From positions 66,745,709 to 66,809,708 of the forward strand of contig CM041084.1 in assembly GCA_023079485.1 (NCBI GenBank): 64,000 nt of DNA, given 5' to 3'. The notes beneath the pieces were generated by a model. That model did no database searches and was not told where the DNA came from. It saw only the letters and a program-made list of their open reading frames with translations. A program made the position numbers and the translations under genes. The DNA comes from Archilochus colubris. Its lineage: Eukaryota > Chordata > Aves > Apodiformes > Trochilidae. Positions 12,860-26,881 of the stretch are shown piece after piece (the stretch's first letter is position 1; every line of letters starts with the position of its first letter).

Positions 12860-14630
12860 TTACATATCTCTCTACAGGTATGTTGGTGATAAAAGGAAGA
12901 CAAGGAAAAATGTGTGCCCTATCCAGAAGGATCCAGGAAACCAGGTTACTCAGAATACAAAGAAGGCTGAGGTACTCAACAACTCTTTTTTCCTTAGTCT
13001 TCACCTGCAGGAGCTCAAGTCACACAACTGAAGTCACAGAAGGCAAAGGCAGGGACTGGGAGAATGAAGAAATACCTACTGGATGAGAAGAGCAGGTTTG
13101 AGACCATCTAAGGAACCTGAAGGTATACAAATTTATGGGACCTGATGCATCTGCATGTCCTGAGCACTGACAGATGAAGTTGCTTGGCCACTATAATAAT
13201 TTTTGAGAAGTTGTGGCAGTCTGGTGAAGTTCCCACTGATTGTAATAGTGGAAACATAGCCCCCATTTTAAAAAAGGGAAAAAAGTAAGACCCAGGGAAT
13301 TACAGGCCAGTCAGCCTCACCACTGTGTCCAGTAGGATCATGGAATAGATCCTCCTGGAAACTATGCTAAAACACATGGAAAATGTGGAGGTGGTTTGTG
13401 ACAGCCAACACGTCTTCACTAAGGGCAAATTGTGCCTGACAAATTCGGTGGCCATCTATAATGGGGTTATATGGATAAGAAAAGAGCAACTGATATCACC
13501 TACCTGGACTTGTGCAAAGCATTTAACACTGTCCCACATGACATCCTTGTCTCTAAATTGAAGAGACATGGACTTGACAGATGGGCCACCTAGTGGATAA
13601 GGCTGAATGATCACACTCAAAGAGATGCAGCCAATGACTCGATGTCCAAGCAGAGGTCAGTGATGAGTGGGCTTCCTCAGGGGTCAATACTGGAACCTGT
13701 CACTGTTTGACGTCTTTGTCAGTGACATGGGAAGTGGAACTGATTGCACCTTCAGCAAGTTTGCTGACAACACCAAGCTGTGTGGTGTGGCTGACATGCT
13801 AAAGTGAAGGGGTGCCACCCAGAGGGACCTTGACGGGCTTGACAGGTGGCCCCATGCAAACCTCATGAAGCTCAATAAGGCCAAGAGCAAGGTCCTGTAC
13901 ATCAGGGCAATCCCAAGCACAAATACAGGCAGAGCAGAGAATGAATTAAGAACAGCCCTGAGACAAAGGACTTGAACGTGTTGGTTGATGGAAAGCTCAC
14001 CATGAGTCAGCAATGTGTAGTTGTAGCCCAGAAAGCCAACTGTATCATGGGCTGCATCCAAAAAAAGCATGAGGGAGATGATTCTCCCTCTCTACTTCAC
14101 TCTCATGTGACCATCCCTCAAGTACCATGTTCAGCTTTGGGGTTCCTGAGACAAGGAGGACATGGAGATGCTGGAGCAAGTTCAGAGGAAGGCCACAAAG
14201 ATGATCGGGGGGCTGGAGTACCTTTGCTATGAAGACTAGCTGAGAGAATTGGAGTTCATCATGGAGAGGAGAAGGCTCTGGGGATACCTCCCAGGAGTCT
14301 TCCAGTACCTGAAGGGGGTCTACAAGAAAGCTGGAGTTTTTACAAGGGCATGTAGTGATAACATGAGGGGGAACACTTTTAAGTTGAAAGAGGGTAGATT
14401 TAGATTACATGTTAGAAAGAAATGTGTGTGAGGGTGATGAGACACTAGAACAGGTTGCCCAGAGAAGTTGTCAATGCCACATCCCTTGATGTGGGATGTT
14501 CAAGGAGAGATTGGATGGGACTATGAGCAACCAGGTCTAATGTGAGTTGTTCCTGCCCATGCAGAGGGGTTGGAACCAGATGATCTCTAAGGTCTTCCAA
14601 CCCAGTGTTATATTATTCTGCGATTCTATG
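12860..14630 (+). mobile_element. CR1 non-LTR retrotransposon, 5'-truncated, inactive
   Basis: The copy carries the 3' part of CR1 ORF2 and the CR1 3' end. Reading in frame shows reverse-transcriptase pieces: [15 protein letters not shown] near 13.4 kb, then [15 protein letters not shown] in shifted frames near 13.52 kb, then the SKFADNTKL region at about 13.76 kb, where the catalytic FADD motif reads FADN. An in-frame TAG lies at 13346-13348, and frameshifts are evident. It ends in GATGATCT...CCAACCC and GATTCTATG, the CR1 tail signature. The 5' border (about 12.86 kb) is approximate. Confidence 0.92.
13240..13970 (+). pseudogene. CR1 ORF2 reverse-transcriptase remnant
   Basis: Contains recognisable RT-domain blocks (fingers/palm) in more than one frame, with an in-frame TAG at 13346-13348 and the second aspartate of the FADD catalytic motif replaced by asparagine at 13769-13771. 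It cannot encode a working enzyme. Minus-strand open frames over this segment are shadows. Confidence 0.85.
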
Positions 14631-15194
14631 AATCCTGCCACTATATGATGGTACCCCTGACAGTAAACAATGGACTCCAGCTCATCTTCCCATAGCTGTG
14701 CTACCTCTGTGTGACTTGCCACAGTCAAACTAAATTCATTGCAATAGCAAGCCTGGGCCAAACTACTGGTGAGGAAAGTGCTGTTTTCAGACAGTTCAAT
14801 AACACCAAGCCAGGACAGGGGAAACAGATGCAGAACTGGCTGAGAGAGTGCATACTGCACTCTGCTGAGAGAAAGCATCAAATTCTGAAGCAGTACATTC
14901 TGCAGCAAACTAACTAATACGGTATCTGTGGATTGACTGCAATGAAGGGAGAAGAAAGCCAAGGACTTCACACAAGAGAAACTGCAGCAGAAGCTGCTAA
15001 AACAGAGCCATTGGGGAAAATTTCCTACTGTTTTGTTTGGACCTGGATGACTCCTGGCTCTTCACTCTGTGCTCTCTTCACCTCAGCCTCACTCTGCCTC
15101 AGAGTGCTTCAAGTCATTTTAGTGTTTGTCTTTTTCTCATGTGTTTAGTCTTTAGCAATCTTTTCCAAGCAGGTTTGGCTTTTTTGCTGGTTTT

Positions 15195-15240
15195 CTTTTT
15201 TTTGTTGTTTGTTTGTTTGTTTGGTTGGTTGGTTGGTTTT
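15195..15240 (+). repeat. T-rich (TTTG)n/(GGTT)n microsatellite
   Basis: A T run leads into TTTG units and then GGTT units. Confidence 0.9.
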
Positions 15241-16369
15241 CTGTTTCATTTTGCTTTCAAGAAGTACTATCATAATGTGGTCCTGCCCTTGGTTGCTCTG
15301 TAGGCATTATTGTGTTATGTGTAGTCACACACCAACATGAGTACCAATAACATAATTTTTACAAATGGATTTGTGTTAAAAAGACAAAGAATGGCATAAC
15401 TTAAAAGATAGTGCTAAATGCTAAAGATGATCTCAAGTCAGCCAGAGCTAACTGAACCATACCTCCTCTAGGTATTTTTTGTGCAACCACGCATATGCTG
15501 AAGCAAAAGGGAGCATCCTGGGACAAGAAGACACTGTCTTAGAAAGGCAGTGGGACAATTACTGTCTGCCTGTCTGCTGGGGAGAACTGCCCATCCAGTT
15601 TGGTAGGTCAGCTTATTATGGGAGACAGCATCCTTTGAAAGAGACTTTTTCTTTCATCCTATTTGTGGCTTCAGGTTAAAGACTGTTAGCTGGTGTCCCA
15701 GCTCATATTCCCTTACTCTGCTGCAGAGTGAGAGAAAGGGTCATGGCAAATATCCCAAATTCAATTTTTTAAGCATTGATGATACTCTAGAAATAAGAAA
15801 AGATGCTCAGTCAGGAGGCTGAGAGAGGCACTGTGATTTTTTTGCCTCATTCATGTACTGACAGCAAGTCTTCAGCAAGCATGCTGAACAAAACTCGTCC
15901 TTCAGCCTAGCAGAATTCCTTCAAAACTGAGTCCTGGAGGTAGCTTTTGAGGAAGTCCTTATGTTGGCCATGCTAAGTATGGCATTTTGCTTGTCTCTTG
16001 AATTGCCTTGTCTGACAGAGGTTGAACATCCTTCACGTTCCCACTTTACTGTAGCCTACTGTGGATCTTTAGTGACACAAAGCCTCCTTTGCAGCTATTA
16101 CTATCCATCTGTGTTGATGTGATCCATCAGTTCTTTGAGGATGTTGATTCAGACCTACTGATGTGCACAGATTACTTATTTTCTGTTCAGCTGGTTTGTC
16201 AGCCTAAAAAGACATCTCTTTTTTAAGAAAGCACAAATGGAAACATTCTTCTTGACATTTTGCATTATAAAGCCTAAATTTTCAGCTTAATTGAAGGTGG
16301 TGATTTTATATCAGGATGAATTTTCCACAAAACTGAGCTGAATGGTTCAACATAGACAGTCATTATATT

Positions 16370-16397
16370 AAAACAAACAAACAAACAAACAAAAAAA
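16370..16397 (+). repeat. (AAAC)n microsatellite
   Basis: AAAC units in tandem ending in an A run. Confidence 0.9.
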
Positions 16398-19300
16398 CCC
16401 AATGACATTGATTCCAATTTAGACTTGGCAAACATCAAACAACCAGAAAGATTTGTGTGGATCCTCATATGCACATTATCCTCTTTGGCTTCCATCCTCT
16501 CACACACACTATTTGATCTGGGATTTACTGAATCTCTGCTTTCAATATCTAGATGAAAGAAGAACTATAATTTTTTACCTTTGATGAAACACTTACTGAA
16601 TATAGTCCCAAAGATACATTCACCATTTTCACACTGTGGTCATACAGTGATTTTCATTAACTAGTTACACAAACATGCTCATTTGCTTAGTCCTTGTAAT
16701 TTCCAGTCCTTTAAGTGTCTATTTTTCTTAGGATACATCACCTTACAAACAATGCTACCATCTAACCTAGTAGATTGATTCAGTTTTATTTTAAATTCCT
16801 ATTGTGAGAATTTTTGCAGACCTTTTTTCAAATTGTCTGGTACCAGTAACTACTAAATAACTCAGACATAACCAGTCTCCTTGCACCACTACCCTCTCTT
16901 ACACCATCGGTACACCAAGCAATGTAAAATCCTAATGTGAATGAAGCAACAGGTGAGAGAAAAGTAAAGATACTGACAGCTTTCCCCTACATATGCATAC
17001 ATTACTTTGGAAATACTAATGCTATATATGTGTTTTTATATATAGATGTTAAAAAAATTTTTTAAGTGGGGTTGAAAAACCACAGAAGATCAAGATAGTT
17101 CATTCTGAATGTGAATAATTTTCTGCTCCACAGAAATCTTAAGTTATAAACTCTATTCATAGGCTTGAAACTGTGACTTCGAACAGTTGTTACAAATTCT
17201 ATCTATTGACAGCAGACTTGGTTTCCAAATGTAATGCCAGAGTGCAGTTTATTCATCAACAGATAACGAAAAGAGTGGGGGTTTATCAGCAAAAGCAACA
17301 TTATCCACCAGGGCTGGAGCTAGGCACATGCTGCTAACTCAAGACAGGGTATTGACAGGATACTGCTGTGAGAGATTAGTTTCCCCCAAGCACATATGAC
17401 AACAAGGTGATGATATCAACCACTGCCTGGTGAAGGAGAGTAATGAAAACAAGAAAAGGGGAAAAAAAATACAATCCAAGAACAAGTCTAATGAATTGGG
17501 AAGTGTTCACAGACTCTGCAAGCTTTTCTATTTTAGTCATGTTTGTTTTGTTGTGGTTTTGGTTTTGTTTTGTTTTTCTTTTTCTTTCTTTAATTTGCTG
17601 TTATTCCTCAAAAGGCTTTGGTTACAGCTAAAATTGCTTTACTCAGCACTCATTATGTTTCATCTTCTTTCATCTGAGGATAAAAAATTATGCAGCAAAT
17701 GCACTGAAGGGTTTAGCTCTAATACAGCCTCTCCTGTTACCTCTTCAAAGTCCTCTGAAACACTGGCTTGTACTTCTTCCTGACAATCCCCTCAACTGTA
17801 GATCAGGGAAATTGTCCTTACCACTTTCCAGCTTCTGATACTGGGATTCCCCTTTCCACTCAGTCAGGATCATTTCTCCTCACCTTTACCTCTCTTAAAA
17901 AGTCACATCCTGAGGGTCCAGTGCTAGAGGGATGCTCGTCTCTCACAGGGAATAAAAGCCAGCTCCATTAAATACCCAAAATAAGCCAGAACCAAAAGAC
18001 ACAGAAAAGAACTGTCTTTTTGTGCATTAAGCAAGCTTATGACCCACAGGGATCAGCTAATGTGGGCTGCAGAAATGCCTAAACTGGGCCATACAAGCAG
18101 ACACTGTAATTAGCAATTTGCTTAGTCCAAGTGCTAAGGAGGCAGATGGTACGATTGAAGTCTGGGGATCCCAAGAAGTGGTGCTGCAAGTTAAGCCTGC
18201 TACAGATGGAGAGACATCAGAGCTGGCCCCACGTCAGCTGCTCAGACCCAGGCAGATTTATTGTCTCAGAACCAAGACTGCTGCATGAACTACACTGCTT
18301 CCAGGCCCAGCTCAGCTCTCCCAGGCAGCACTGGAAGTTAACATCTCGCAGACCAGGGCTGGCTCTGCTCTGGATAGTGGCCCCTGCAAATCTTGGCATC
18401 AGCCTCTGTTAGCCACAGGGTGATCAGAAACTGTCACTTGTTTGAGGTGTTTCTGTCCCCAGAGCCACAAGTAACAGAGAACTGGTTGTATACTCAGTTC
18501 ATTGCTTCCTTAAGCAGCTCGAGCAGAGATGCAAATATTACTTTCCTTTCTATGACTGTTTCTTCAAGGTTCTTTAAACATTTTAAAAAACATTAATTTA
18601 AGATAAAAGCTGTACACAGTAATATATCTTTCAAAAGCAGTCAAAATGTGACTACAAGCACTCCTAGTTTGCTCTATGCTTTGAGTGCACCAGAGTGCTG
18701 AATATGCTTGTACCATATCTTCAGTAAACTAGCAAATGGGAGGAGGGCACATATTAAACACCAGAGCTCAAACCCCGCTGCTCTTAACCCTTTTTGAAGA
18801 CCTCCTGTAGAATAGGTCCAAGGCTGAAATTAGCCCAGCTGTCCAAGCAGATGAAATGCCATCTGTGCTATGAAACTAAGCCTTTTGTGCCTGTGGATAA
18901 TAGCTTGAGTAGTAAGTAACTGTTGTGCAAAGCAGAAGAGTTTCCTAGAAATTTTGTGCTTACCATAACGTGGAGCCTGCTTTCCTTCCTTGCCTACATG
19001 TTTTGTATTTCACCTTTGAGAAGGGAGGTCTTGTTCCTGCCTGAGAAATAACTGCACCTTTCTACACCTTTGACAGACTCGCATTAATCACACATCTTAG
19101 TGTCTTCTGACAGTAACACATGAAAAATTATTACATACCTGGCAAGCCAGGTGAAAATAAAAGGCATTCATGGGCATCTGCCCCATGGACTGTGTATTTA
19201 CTTTCCATGCTATGTTCAAATAAAACACTGAATTGCTCAGTTTCATCCACACAGAAAAGTAAGACTTCAGCTAAATAAGTAACTTATATTTCATAGTAAC

Positions 19301-22300
19301 AAAAAGATTCCAGTCCTGTCTGCAAAACTGGGTAAATGCAGAAAACATAAAAGATAAACATGTATCAAACACCAAACATTTATTTGCTCCACGTTGATCA
19401 TTCCAGGTTTCTTACTGGTTGATTTCCAAGTCACACTTCACTATGGCTCAGTCATAAAGATTTCAAGTGCAGAAGCATCAATAGGCCTCATATAGCAAAT
19501 GCTTGGGCTAATTGCAAACAAAGCTTGCCACCCCCTGGAGAAAACATTACTCTTTTCTGTACCTTCAGACCTAAAGCCTCAAATTAAAGTCTGTCTTCCC
19601 TTCCTCTAAATACTAAGCTAAAAGAAAAACATTTTGAAAACTAAGGCAAATTAAATCTGCCGAGGGACTGATCTATTTTACACTCTGGCAATTTTCCTGA
19701 GCTTTCACTTCTAATGTTTATTGTTTAACTTCATAAAATTGAGTAACTAGCATAACAGCACCTCAAACACCTGAGAGAAACAACCCATTAAAACATGAAG
19801 CATGTTGTTAATAAAATATACTCATTTGTGTTCTGATAATTTCCCCATAAACTCATGTAGTTTCAAGGCCAGTAAGCATCTCTAGTGACCATCAGCAAAC
19901 CCAAGTTTTCTTCAATGGTTCATTACATCACTTCTCTTAAAAAAGATCTTGACATCACAGTTAAACCAATAAGCAAAAGAAAGAACTTCAAATATGGCCC
20001 ATGGTTATAGTTTCATAACCTTCTAGGGGTTTGCAGAGTGATGACACAAGAAAATCCCAGCCATAACGCTGCTCACTGTCTTCCTCTCACTGGCACAAGC
20101 TTCTGCTACATCAGCCTGGAAGGCACACGCTGAAAGGATTCATCAAGATCAAGATGGACAGGGAGAAAGGCACAGTTTAAAAGAGAAAATAAGCATCTCA
20201 CTTTCAGGTAATAAGTTCTAGCTACTGGTGAACCATTTGAGGGAAAAAAGCACCAAATACACTAAAAAGCATATTTTTTTTCCTCTCCTTGGTTTTCTCC
20301 ACATCTGATGTGCAGCAACAACCAGTTCAGAAAAATTCTTACCTGTAACACATCATGATGGACCAAAACAAAACTCTGATAGATGATGCTATTTTCTTTA
20401 AGGTAAGCAGCCTCCTCAATTCACCATCACAGATTAACCCAATGGACTGAAAGCTTTGTCTCTAATGAAAACACATTATCAAACATTTATTTTTTGTTGT
20501 TATATAGCAAATGTCTGCTAAAGATAAGAATTTAACTCTAATTCAGGACACCACACTGCACACACGTCAGACATATGCCTTTTCTTCACAGGTTTCCAAG
20601 GAAGAATATTGTGCATGGTACCAACAGAACATAGAAAAAAAATCACATGGACTCACTGCAAGTTTAAGATACTAGACCCAAAAGTTAAGCATTTAATCAC
20701 AAGATTGTCAAGACTAACTAACAGATTCCCTTCATGCCTTGGGTTTGGATGTCAAAACTGACTTTTTTTAAAGGTCATAATTGTCAAAGGTTTGCTGCTC
20801 TCCACAGCTGGGGAGTAAAGAAATCAGTCTTCCTAGTGTCAGCAGTAGTTAACAAGTTAAGAGCTGGTTCTTGGGGTCTTCAGAAAACATAAATTCTACT
20901 CATTATTGATCTCCCTGTAGATAGTTATTTCTTTTTTATATTTCTAGTTCATTTTATGTAGAAATTGCTACAATTCCTTTTAACATTCTTTCTGGAATCT
21001 ACCTGACTCTTTCTGGAGTCATTTCAGGTCAACTCTGTTTGCTGGCAACACTTGCTTAAATACAGCACATTTGAAGTTCTTCTTTGAACATGGGCTGGAC
21101 AGAGAAATTCAAGATGAAAAGAGCAAAACTTTAGAAAGTTTTTTATTCAGAATGGGTTGCTTTATCAAGAGGATAATTGTTTTTCTGAAAATTACAAACA
21201 TGACTTGTGAAATCTGCAACTAATTGTAAGAGCAATCTTAGCTCAACCTCATTCATTTTATGCATCGCTGTTTTTTTTTCTAAAGCATGCTGTTTCTCCA
21301 TCTGAAAGTCACTTTTCAGAAAAATTACCTTGACCTGAAATCTGATCTTCAAATTAAAAAACCTTCCATTTTATAAACACATACACAGTAGTGTAAATGG
21401 CCAGTAAGTCTCCCCACAGAAAACTAGCTAACTTCGCCAGAATAATCTCTGTCTACGTATAGTTTTTCTGTAATCCATTTCAATAGGACTCTTTCTAATT
21501 CACAAAATTTGTCTGAGCATTCAGGATAATGTTTTGGCTCCATTTCAGAACAAGTATCAAATGTGAAAATGAATGACACATTTCAGGGACAGATCATCTT
21601 CCATCTAGAATTCACCCTGAAATTAGCCAAGGACTTTATATTTGCAGTTTGTAAGTAAATGTAAATCAGGTTCATTGTGAGTATGATATTAAAATGATGA
21701 TTTAAAGACACTTCAAAGGATAACTGAAAGCTGATTAATATAAATTCTGTTTCGTGTCTTTTTCCTTTGTGCACTGAAAGCCATCACAGCTTTCTGCAGT
21801 TGCTGTTAAGGAGTGTTTTTCAAGAACATATTTCTTTCAGCTAAACTTTGCAGTTGGGAAGTACATAATTACATCAGTACCATGAATTACTATAGGCTGT
21901 TGTATTGGCTTTGGATTCTCAGCTCTTAGAAGGAGCTGTGCTGCCCAGTACTTTGTGGACTCTCTACAACAAAAGAAAGAAAACTTGAGTTTTTCTCTTC
22001 CTCTGCTACATTTTCATGAGTCTGTGCTGCTCAGGGTAACATCCAGAGTCCAGTGCTGTACAGCTGAGTGTGGAAGGGGCAATTTTAGCATATCTCTATT
22101 ATTTGATAACTTATCACATAGCAAGTAGCATGTTTCAGAGAGGCCATGAGAGCTCCCAGAGCTGCAGGGCTGAGTGTTCACACACAGCTACGCCACATAT
22201 AAGACCAGTGAACATCATGTTATTTGTCCAATTTTTACAGATACTGCAGCTCAGTACTAAAAAGAGGATCAAGAAATAGCATGTTTTTGTTGTACACACA

Positions 22301-23176
22301 AATAGAGTACACAGACCAACAGTCAATAAGATAAGTATATCATATAGCAAGGCAAAATGCACAGCCAGGCCAACGAGTCAGTTATTATAATTTAAAATGT
22401 TTCTGTCCTGAACAGGCTCTGAAAGAAACAGTGCTGCAAGACAACTAAATGGTTTAAGTTCCCTCAATTCAAAGGGCTATTTTCTGCTCCAGATTTTTTC
22501 TTTATTAGTGTTGAGGCATCTAAGCACTTGGTCAGCTGTATCACATTTTTGTAGTTTTTTTCCTAGTGTAAATCACCTCCAACTACCAATAAGCTGCCTG
22601 ACCAGATGTGCATTGTCAGTCCATCTTTACTCCCTCATTCCCTGCCCCAGTTCTTCTGCAAAGGTTATCTGAGCAGCAGAAAACATGTAAGCAGGACACT
22701 GCAGTTCAAAATAATCACTGTCTAGTTCCTGCAATACCAAGACAGGAGAGTAATGTAATACTCATTTATAAATGAGAACTGCACTCTGTACTGCCCTCTT
22801 AGCACAGAATAATGGCAATCTTTGTGCTTTTACCACCAGGGTGGTACAACAGAAAAACAGAAGCAGAGGCAGGAGCAGACCAAATCACTAATCACCTAGA
22901 AGAGAATGGGACAGGATGGGGAACCAGCAAACAGCTCCTTTTGAGAAGATTGATACATACAAATGGTATGTCGTGCATATTTATGCATCTCACTATCTAC
23001 TGCACATCAATAAAAAACATAGAGTTAAAAGGAGTACACTGTGCTTACTAAATCTATAGCCTGTGGAATTTACAACTCTGATCCACTTTATAAGCTGCCT
23101 ATGGAAAAAATATTTTCAATTTATATAAAAAGCAAATTATTATTTTAACAGCAGAACTTTGTTTGGAGCCTCCAAA

Positions 23177-23193
23177 TTTTTTTTTTTTTTTTT
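23177..23193 (+). repeat. Poly-T, 17 bases
   Basis: Uninterrupted T run. No retrogene body was recognised next to it on the minus strand. Confidence 0.9.
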
Positions 23194-23687
23194 GACAAAC
23201 TACTTTATTCTTCAACAGCAAATTACTTCAACATTATTTCAGTAGAGGCTATTTCATGAATGCAAAGAATAAATGAATCCCAAAAGCATTACAAAACTTC
23301 CGCTGTAAAAATGTAAATGGATTATCCCTCCATTAATATCTCACTAAACAGCAACACTTTAGAAGCAATCATTCTTTTGCTCACAACGTAAAAGCCAAAT
23401 GATATTTTCTTCATAAATCATCCGACTGTTATAAGACTGTTGTAAAAAGGGGTTGGGTCTAAGACAATAAAGTCTTTAGATCATCTTGCAAGGAGGTTTA
23501 CAAGTACCACACCGATCTTTTCATCTCTTATACACTGGAAGCAACATTGAATATTGCTCATGTAACTGTTTTAGAGAAAAGCATATTTTTGCACTAGATT
23601 TGATGTTCTATCCCCAGCTTGTGTCTATTTGACTTTCATATAATAGTGATTTAAAATAAATTTTAATGTTCTTTTATTACAGCTGTC

Positions 23688-23729
23688 CTGTAGCACCTCT
23701 TTATGGAGGTGTCGGGCCTCCTGCTACAG
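23688..23729. other. Inverted repeat / hairpin candidate
   Basis: CTGTAGCA (23688-23695) is an exact reverse complement of TGCTACAG (23722-23729). Inside it, CACCTC and GAGGTG form a second, competing pair. No known small-RNA family was recognised. Confidence 0.4.
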
Positions 23730-26700
23730 TGGAGCCAAGCTCCAAGGCCACTAAAGACAGAATGAAGAATAACAGCGGTTAAAACATATTTGTGACTCCT
23801 TGAGGTCAGCACCAAGGAACATTTATTTAAAGATGCAACAGATCCAGCAAACAAGAGTTTGCTAAAGAGTTTTGTTTGTTTCCTAAAACACAGAAATGGC
23901 ACAGTGGACAGGCAGTTGTTTATTTCTAGGATTAGACCATACTATATGCCACTCCAATGCTATTTTTCCCCCACAGTGAAATGAAAAGGTCAATCTATTT
24001 TTTAATGCCTAACAGTTCCAGTTAATTTCAGATCACACACTTTCCACTTCAGGTTTTTGTTTTTTTTTTGATGCCTGTGCTTAAAATGAAGACACATATT
24101 TTGTGTTTACTTTGGATTGTATTTAGCATCCAATTTGTACATACTGTGTCCTCTTCTCTCTTTATTTTGGGGTAATGCATTGAACTTTACATCTATGTGG
24201 TACTGCTAGTCTCAAAATTCACCTCACTTTTAGCAAAGGCATTACTTGCCATAAAATTGTGGCTGATGTGATTATGTTTAAACATGCAGCACTTCCCTCA
24301 CATTTGTGTATGTATAAACAGCTGGTTAATACATACAGACACAAGTTTACAGAAGCTTCAGCCTCTACTGGAAACCATCACCTTTCTTTGCTTTTCTAGA
24401 TCTTCACAAAAATCAGCTCTGCCTTCCCATGCATCAATTAGAAGAGGTGAAGTCTTTCAAGATCTAAGTACTTGGAAAGAAGCCATAATGCTTATTAATT
24501 ACATCAGTGTCCAGCTGAGATATGTGCATGCTCAGAAGTATAAACACAGTCACCTCAACTCCAGTTCCCCAGATATAGGTCCTCTACTGTAATTACTTCA
24601 AAGTCCCTCAGAGTCACTCTGTTAAGGGATAAGGGACCAACCCTACCCCTTGGCCACCTGAGCACCCATCCAGTCATGGCCTGTCTGTGCCCGGATCCTG
24701 TCTCCCAACTTATGTTAGAGTGCCATGTATATGGCTCTGACTTGCACCAGCAGACAAGAATTGGCAGAACTAGGTAAAACTAAGCTATGGTCTCTCCCGT
24801 TATCCATCCAGTTAACACAGACCATGGGAAGAGGAACTTGTCCCAGACATGACAACAGAGGCTCTGCACTTTTAGGGGTGTTTCATATGGGTGATTGAGC
24901 AACCTCCTAAGAGGTGACAATGCCATAACATAGCCATTATTTGATCTTGAATCACCCTACTGTCACACCTGAAATACTAAATACTTAAAGAAAAAATTAG
25001 AATAAAATTTAAAATATTCTCCCTACATAACTTTTGGAAGACTTTCCTTCTAATGTGCCTCCTCAAGCCACCAGATTTCTGCAATCTGGACTGAAATTCT
25101 GCCATTCTCAATGAGATGTCCACTGCTGTAGCGATTAGTTTCCTACTGACTTAGGCTGGTACTTGGATGAGGACAGTGGGAAAGAAGACGCTCTTTCCCA
25201 GATCAGCTCTAGCAAAGATGCCCTGACATTAGCTCAATCTGGCAACTCCATTGTGCCAAAAATGGATTATTTACTTTCTGTTGATGGCTGCTGTGACAAA
25301 GGCAATTAGAAAATAACATCACGTCCCATCTTCATTAGCCTCTATGAACTTTCTAGTGCAAATTACATTCATCCTAGTCAGGCACCCTGCCTCATAAAAG
25401 CCACACAGGCTCTTTCACACACATTGTCAATTTAGTCCTTGCTCTACTCTAGAAGCAACATCAATGTGACACCCAAAATAGGTTGGCCACAGATTGGATC
25501 CCAAGGGAACAGGAACCAGGCGCACACCGCAACTCGACAGCTGGCAACATGCACATGAACCTGCATAAAATTGAACACCAGACCTGATCACTACCCTATG
25601 CCCCAAAGGAACCACTCCCTTCCCTCTATTCATACCAGAAATGCAAAAGGTCACTTTAGATGTAGAATATGATACAGCTGCAGGCAGTGCCTATTACATT
25701 GCAGATAAATACAATTTATCGTTGTATTCTTCTGAATACAACTCCACATGCATCTACATTTATCTTCCATTTGTTTTGGTTTATTTTTCATGCTACGGAC
25801 TATATCCTCAGCAGCCTGCGATACACATTTGAGACAGAAAATTTAGCTCTTTAGTACATGCTACTTTGGTTTCATGCAAACAAGAAATTTGATTTTCATG
25901 ACAGGCAAATGACTATTTAAGGTGAATGACCAGCATTAACATTTAGACTGTATTCAGTCACCTGCAAGCCTGCCAGTGCTGACTGGAGGAAACCACTCAT
26001 TTGCCAGGGCATAGGGTATATCAATGTCAGCATTTGAAGACTCAATCACTCAGACAAGGATTATGCAATTTTTAACGGGATCTTTAAGCTAAGAAGAGCT
26101 TTCCATGTTACTGAAGACTAAATACAAAGACTAAATCATATTAAGTGCTGCTAAAGATCTCATCATACAATTTAGCAAAAACAATTTTTTCACATCCAGA
26201 TTTAGTGGAATTCCAGCTAGAATATTTCTCTATGTCCTACAATGTTATCTGTAAAACTATGCATTTAATTCATGGTAATGAGGTTTCCAGTATACAAGTC
26301 ATTGTGCTGCACAGAACTATGCAGGTGTCCCCGTATTATTAGCCACATTACCAGCTATTTCTGAAATGAGATAAAGTTAAGGATGCCAGACTCTGTGAAA
26401 CTACATGTGAAATGCCACCTATGAGCACAATTTTTGCAAAACTGCACACAGAGGTGACAACTGTGCATAGATGCCTAAGGACTATTCCTGCCTCTAAAGG
26501 TACCACGTGAAGAAGTCTGCAGGTTGGGGTCACAGCATGGATGTGTAATGGGTGAGCCTAAGACTTTCTGCTTTTAGCAAGTTTTACACCAGAAAAGCTT
26601 CGCTTCTACTTCCACATCTGGGCATTGCACCTCACTCTCCTGAGACTCAGACTTGGAGCTGCAGAAGAGGCTCAGCAGCCCCAGGCAGAGGCATCACTGC

Positions 26701-26833
26701 AGATCTCCTCAGTCTTTTAGATACTTCCTGCCAAGTAAGTGCTGCATATATAAATCTCAGGTAGTGCAGAAGTGGGAAAGTCACTTTAGGTAAAATTGAA
26801 ACATAAAAGCCAAGGATTTTGCCACATGCCTTG

Positions 26834-26881
26834 TCTTTTTTTTTTCTTTTTTTTCTTTTTCTTTTTTTTCTTTTTTTTTTT
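26834..26881 (+). repeat. Polypyrimidine (T-rich with C) tract
   Basis: Forty-eight bases of T interrupted by single C. Confidence 0.9.

Noticed and set aside
13684..14070. 128-codon minus-strand open frame
   Set aside because: Antisense shadow of the CR1 element at 12.86-14.63 kb.
14537..14971. 144-codon minus-strand open frame
   Set aside because: Overlaps the CR1 3' end and adjoining intron sequence; no domain, composition typical of noncoding DNA.
15037..15303. Hydrophobic 88-residue frame that looks like a membrane protein
   Set aside because: The hydrophobic stretch is the translation of a T-rich (TTTG)n/(GGTT)n microsatellite.
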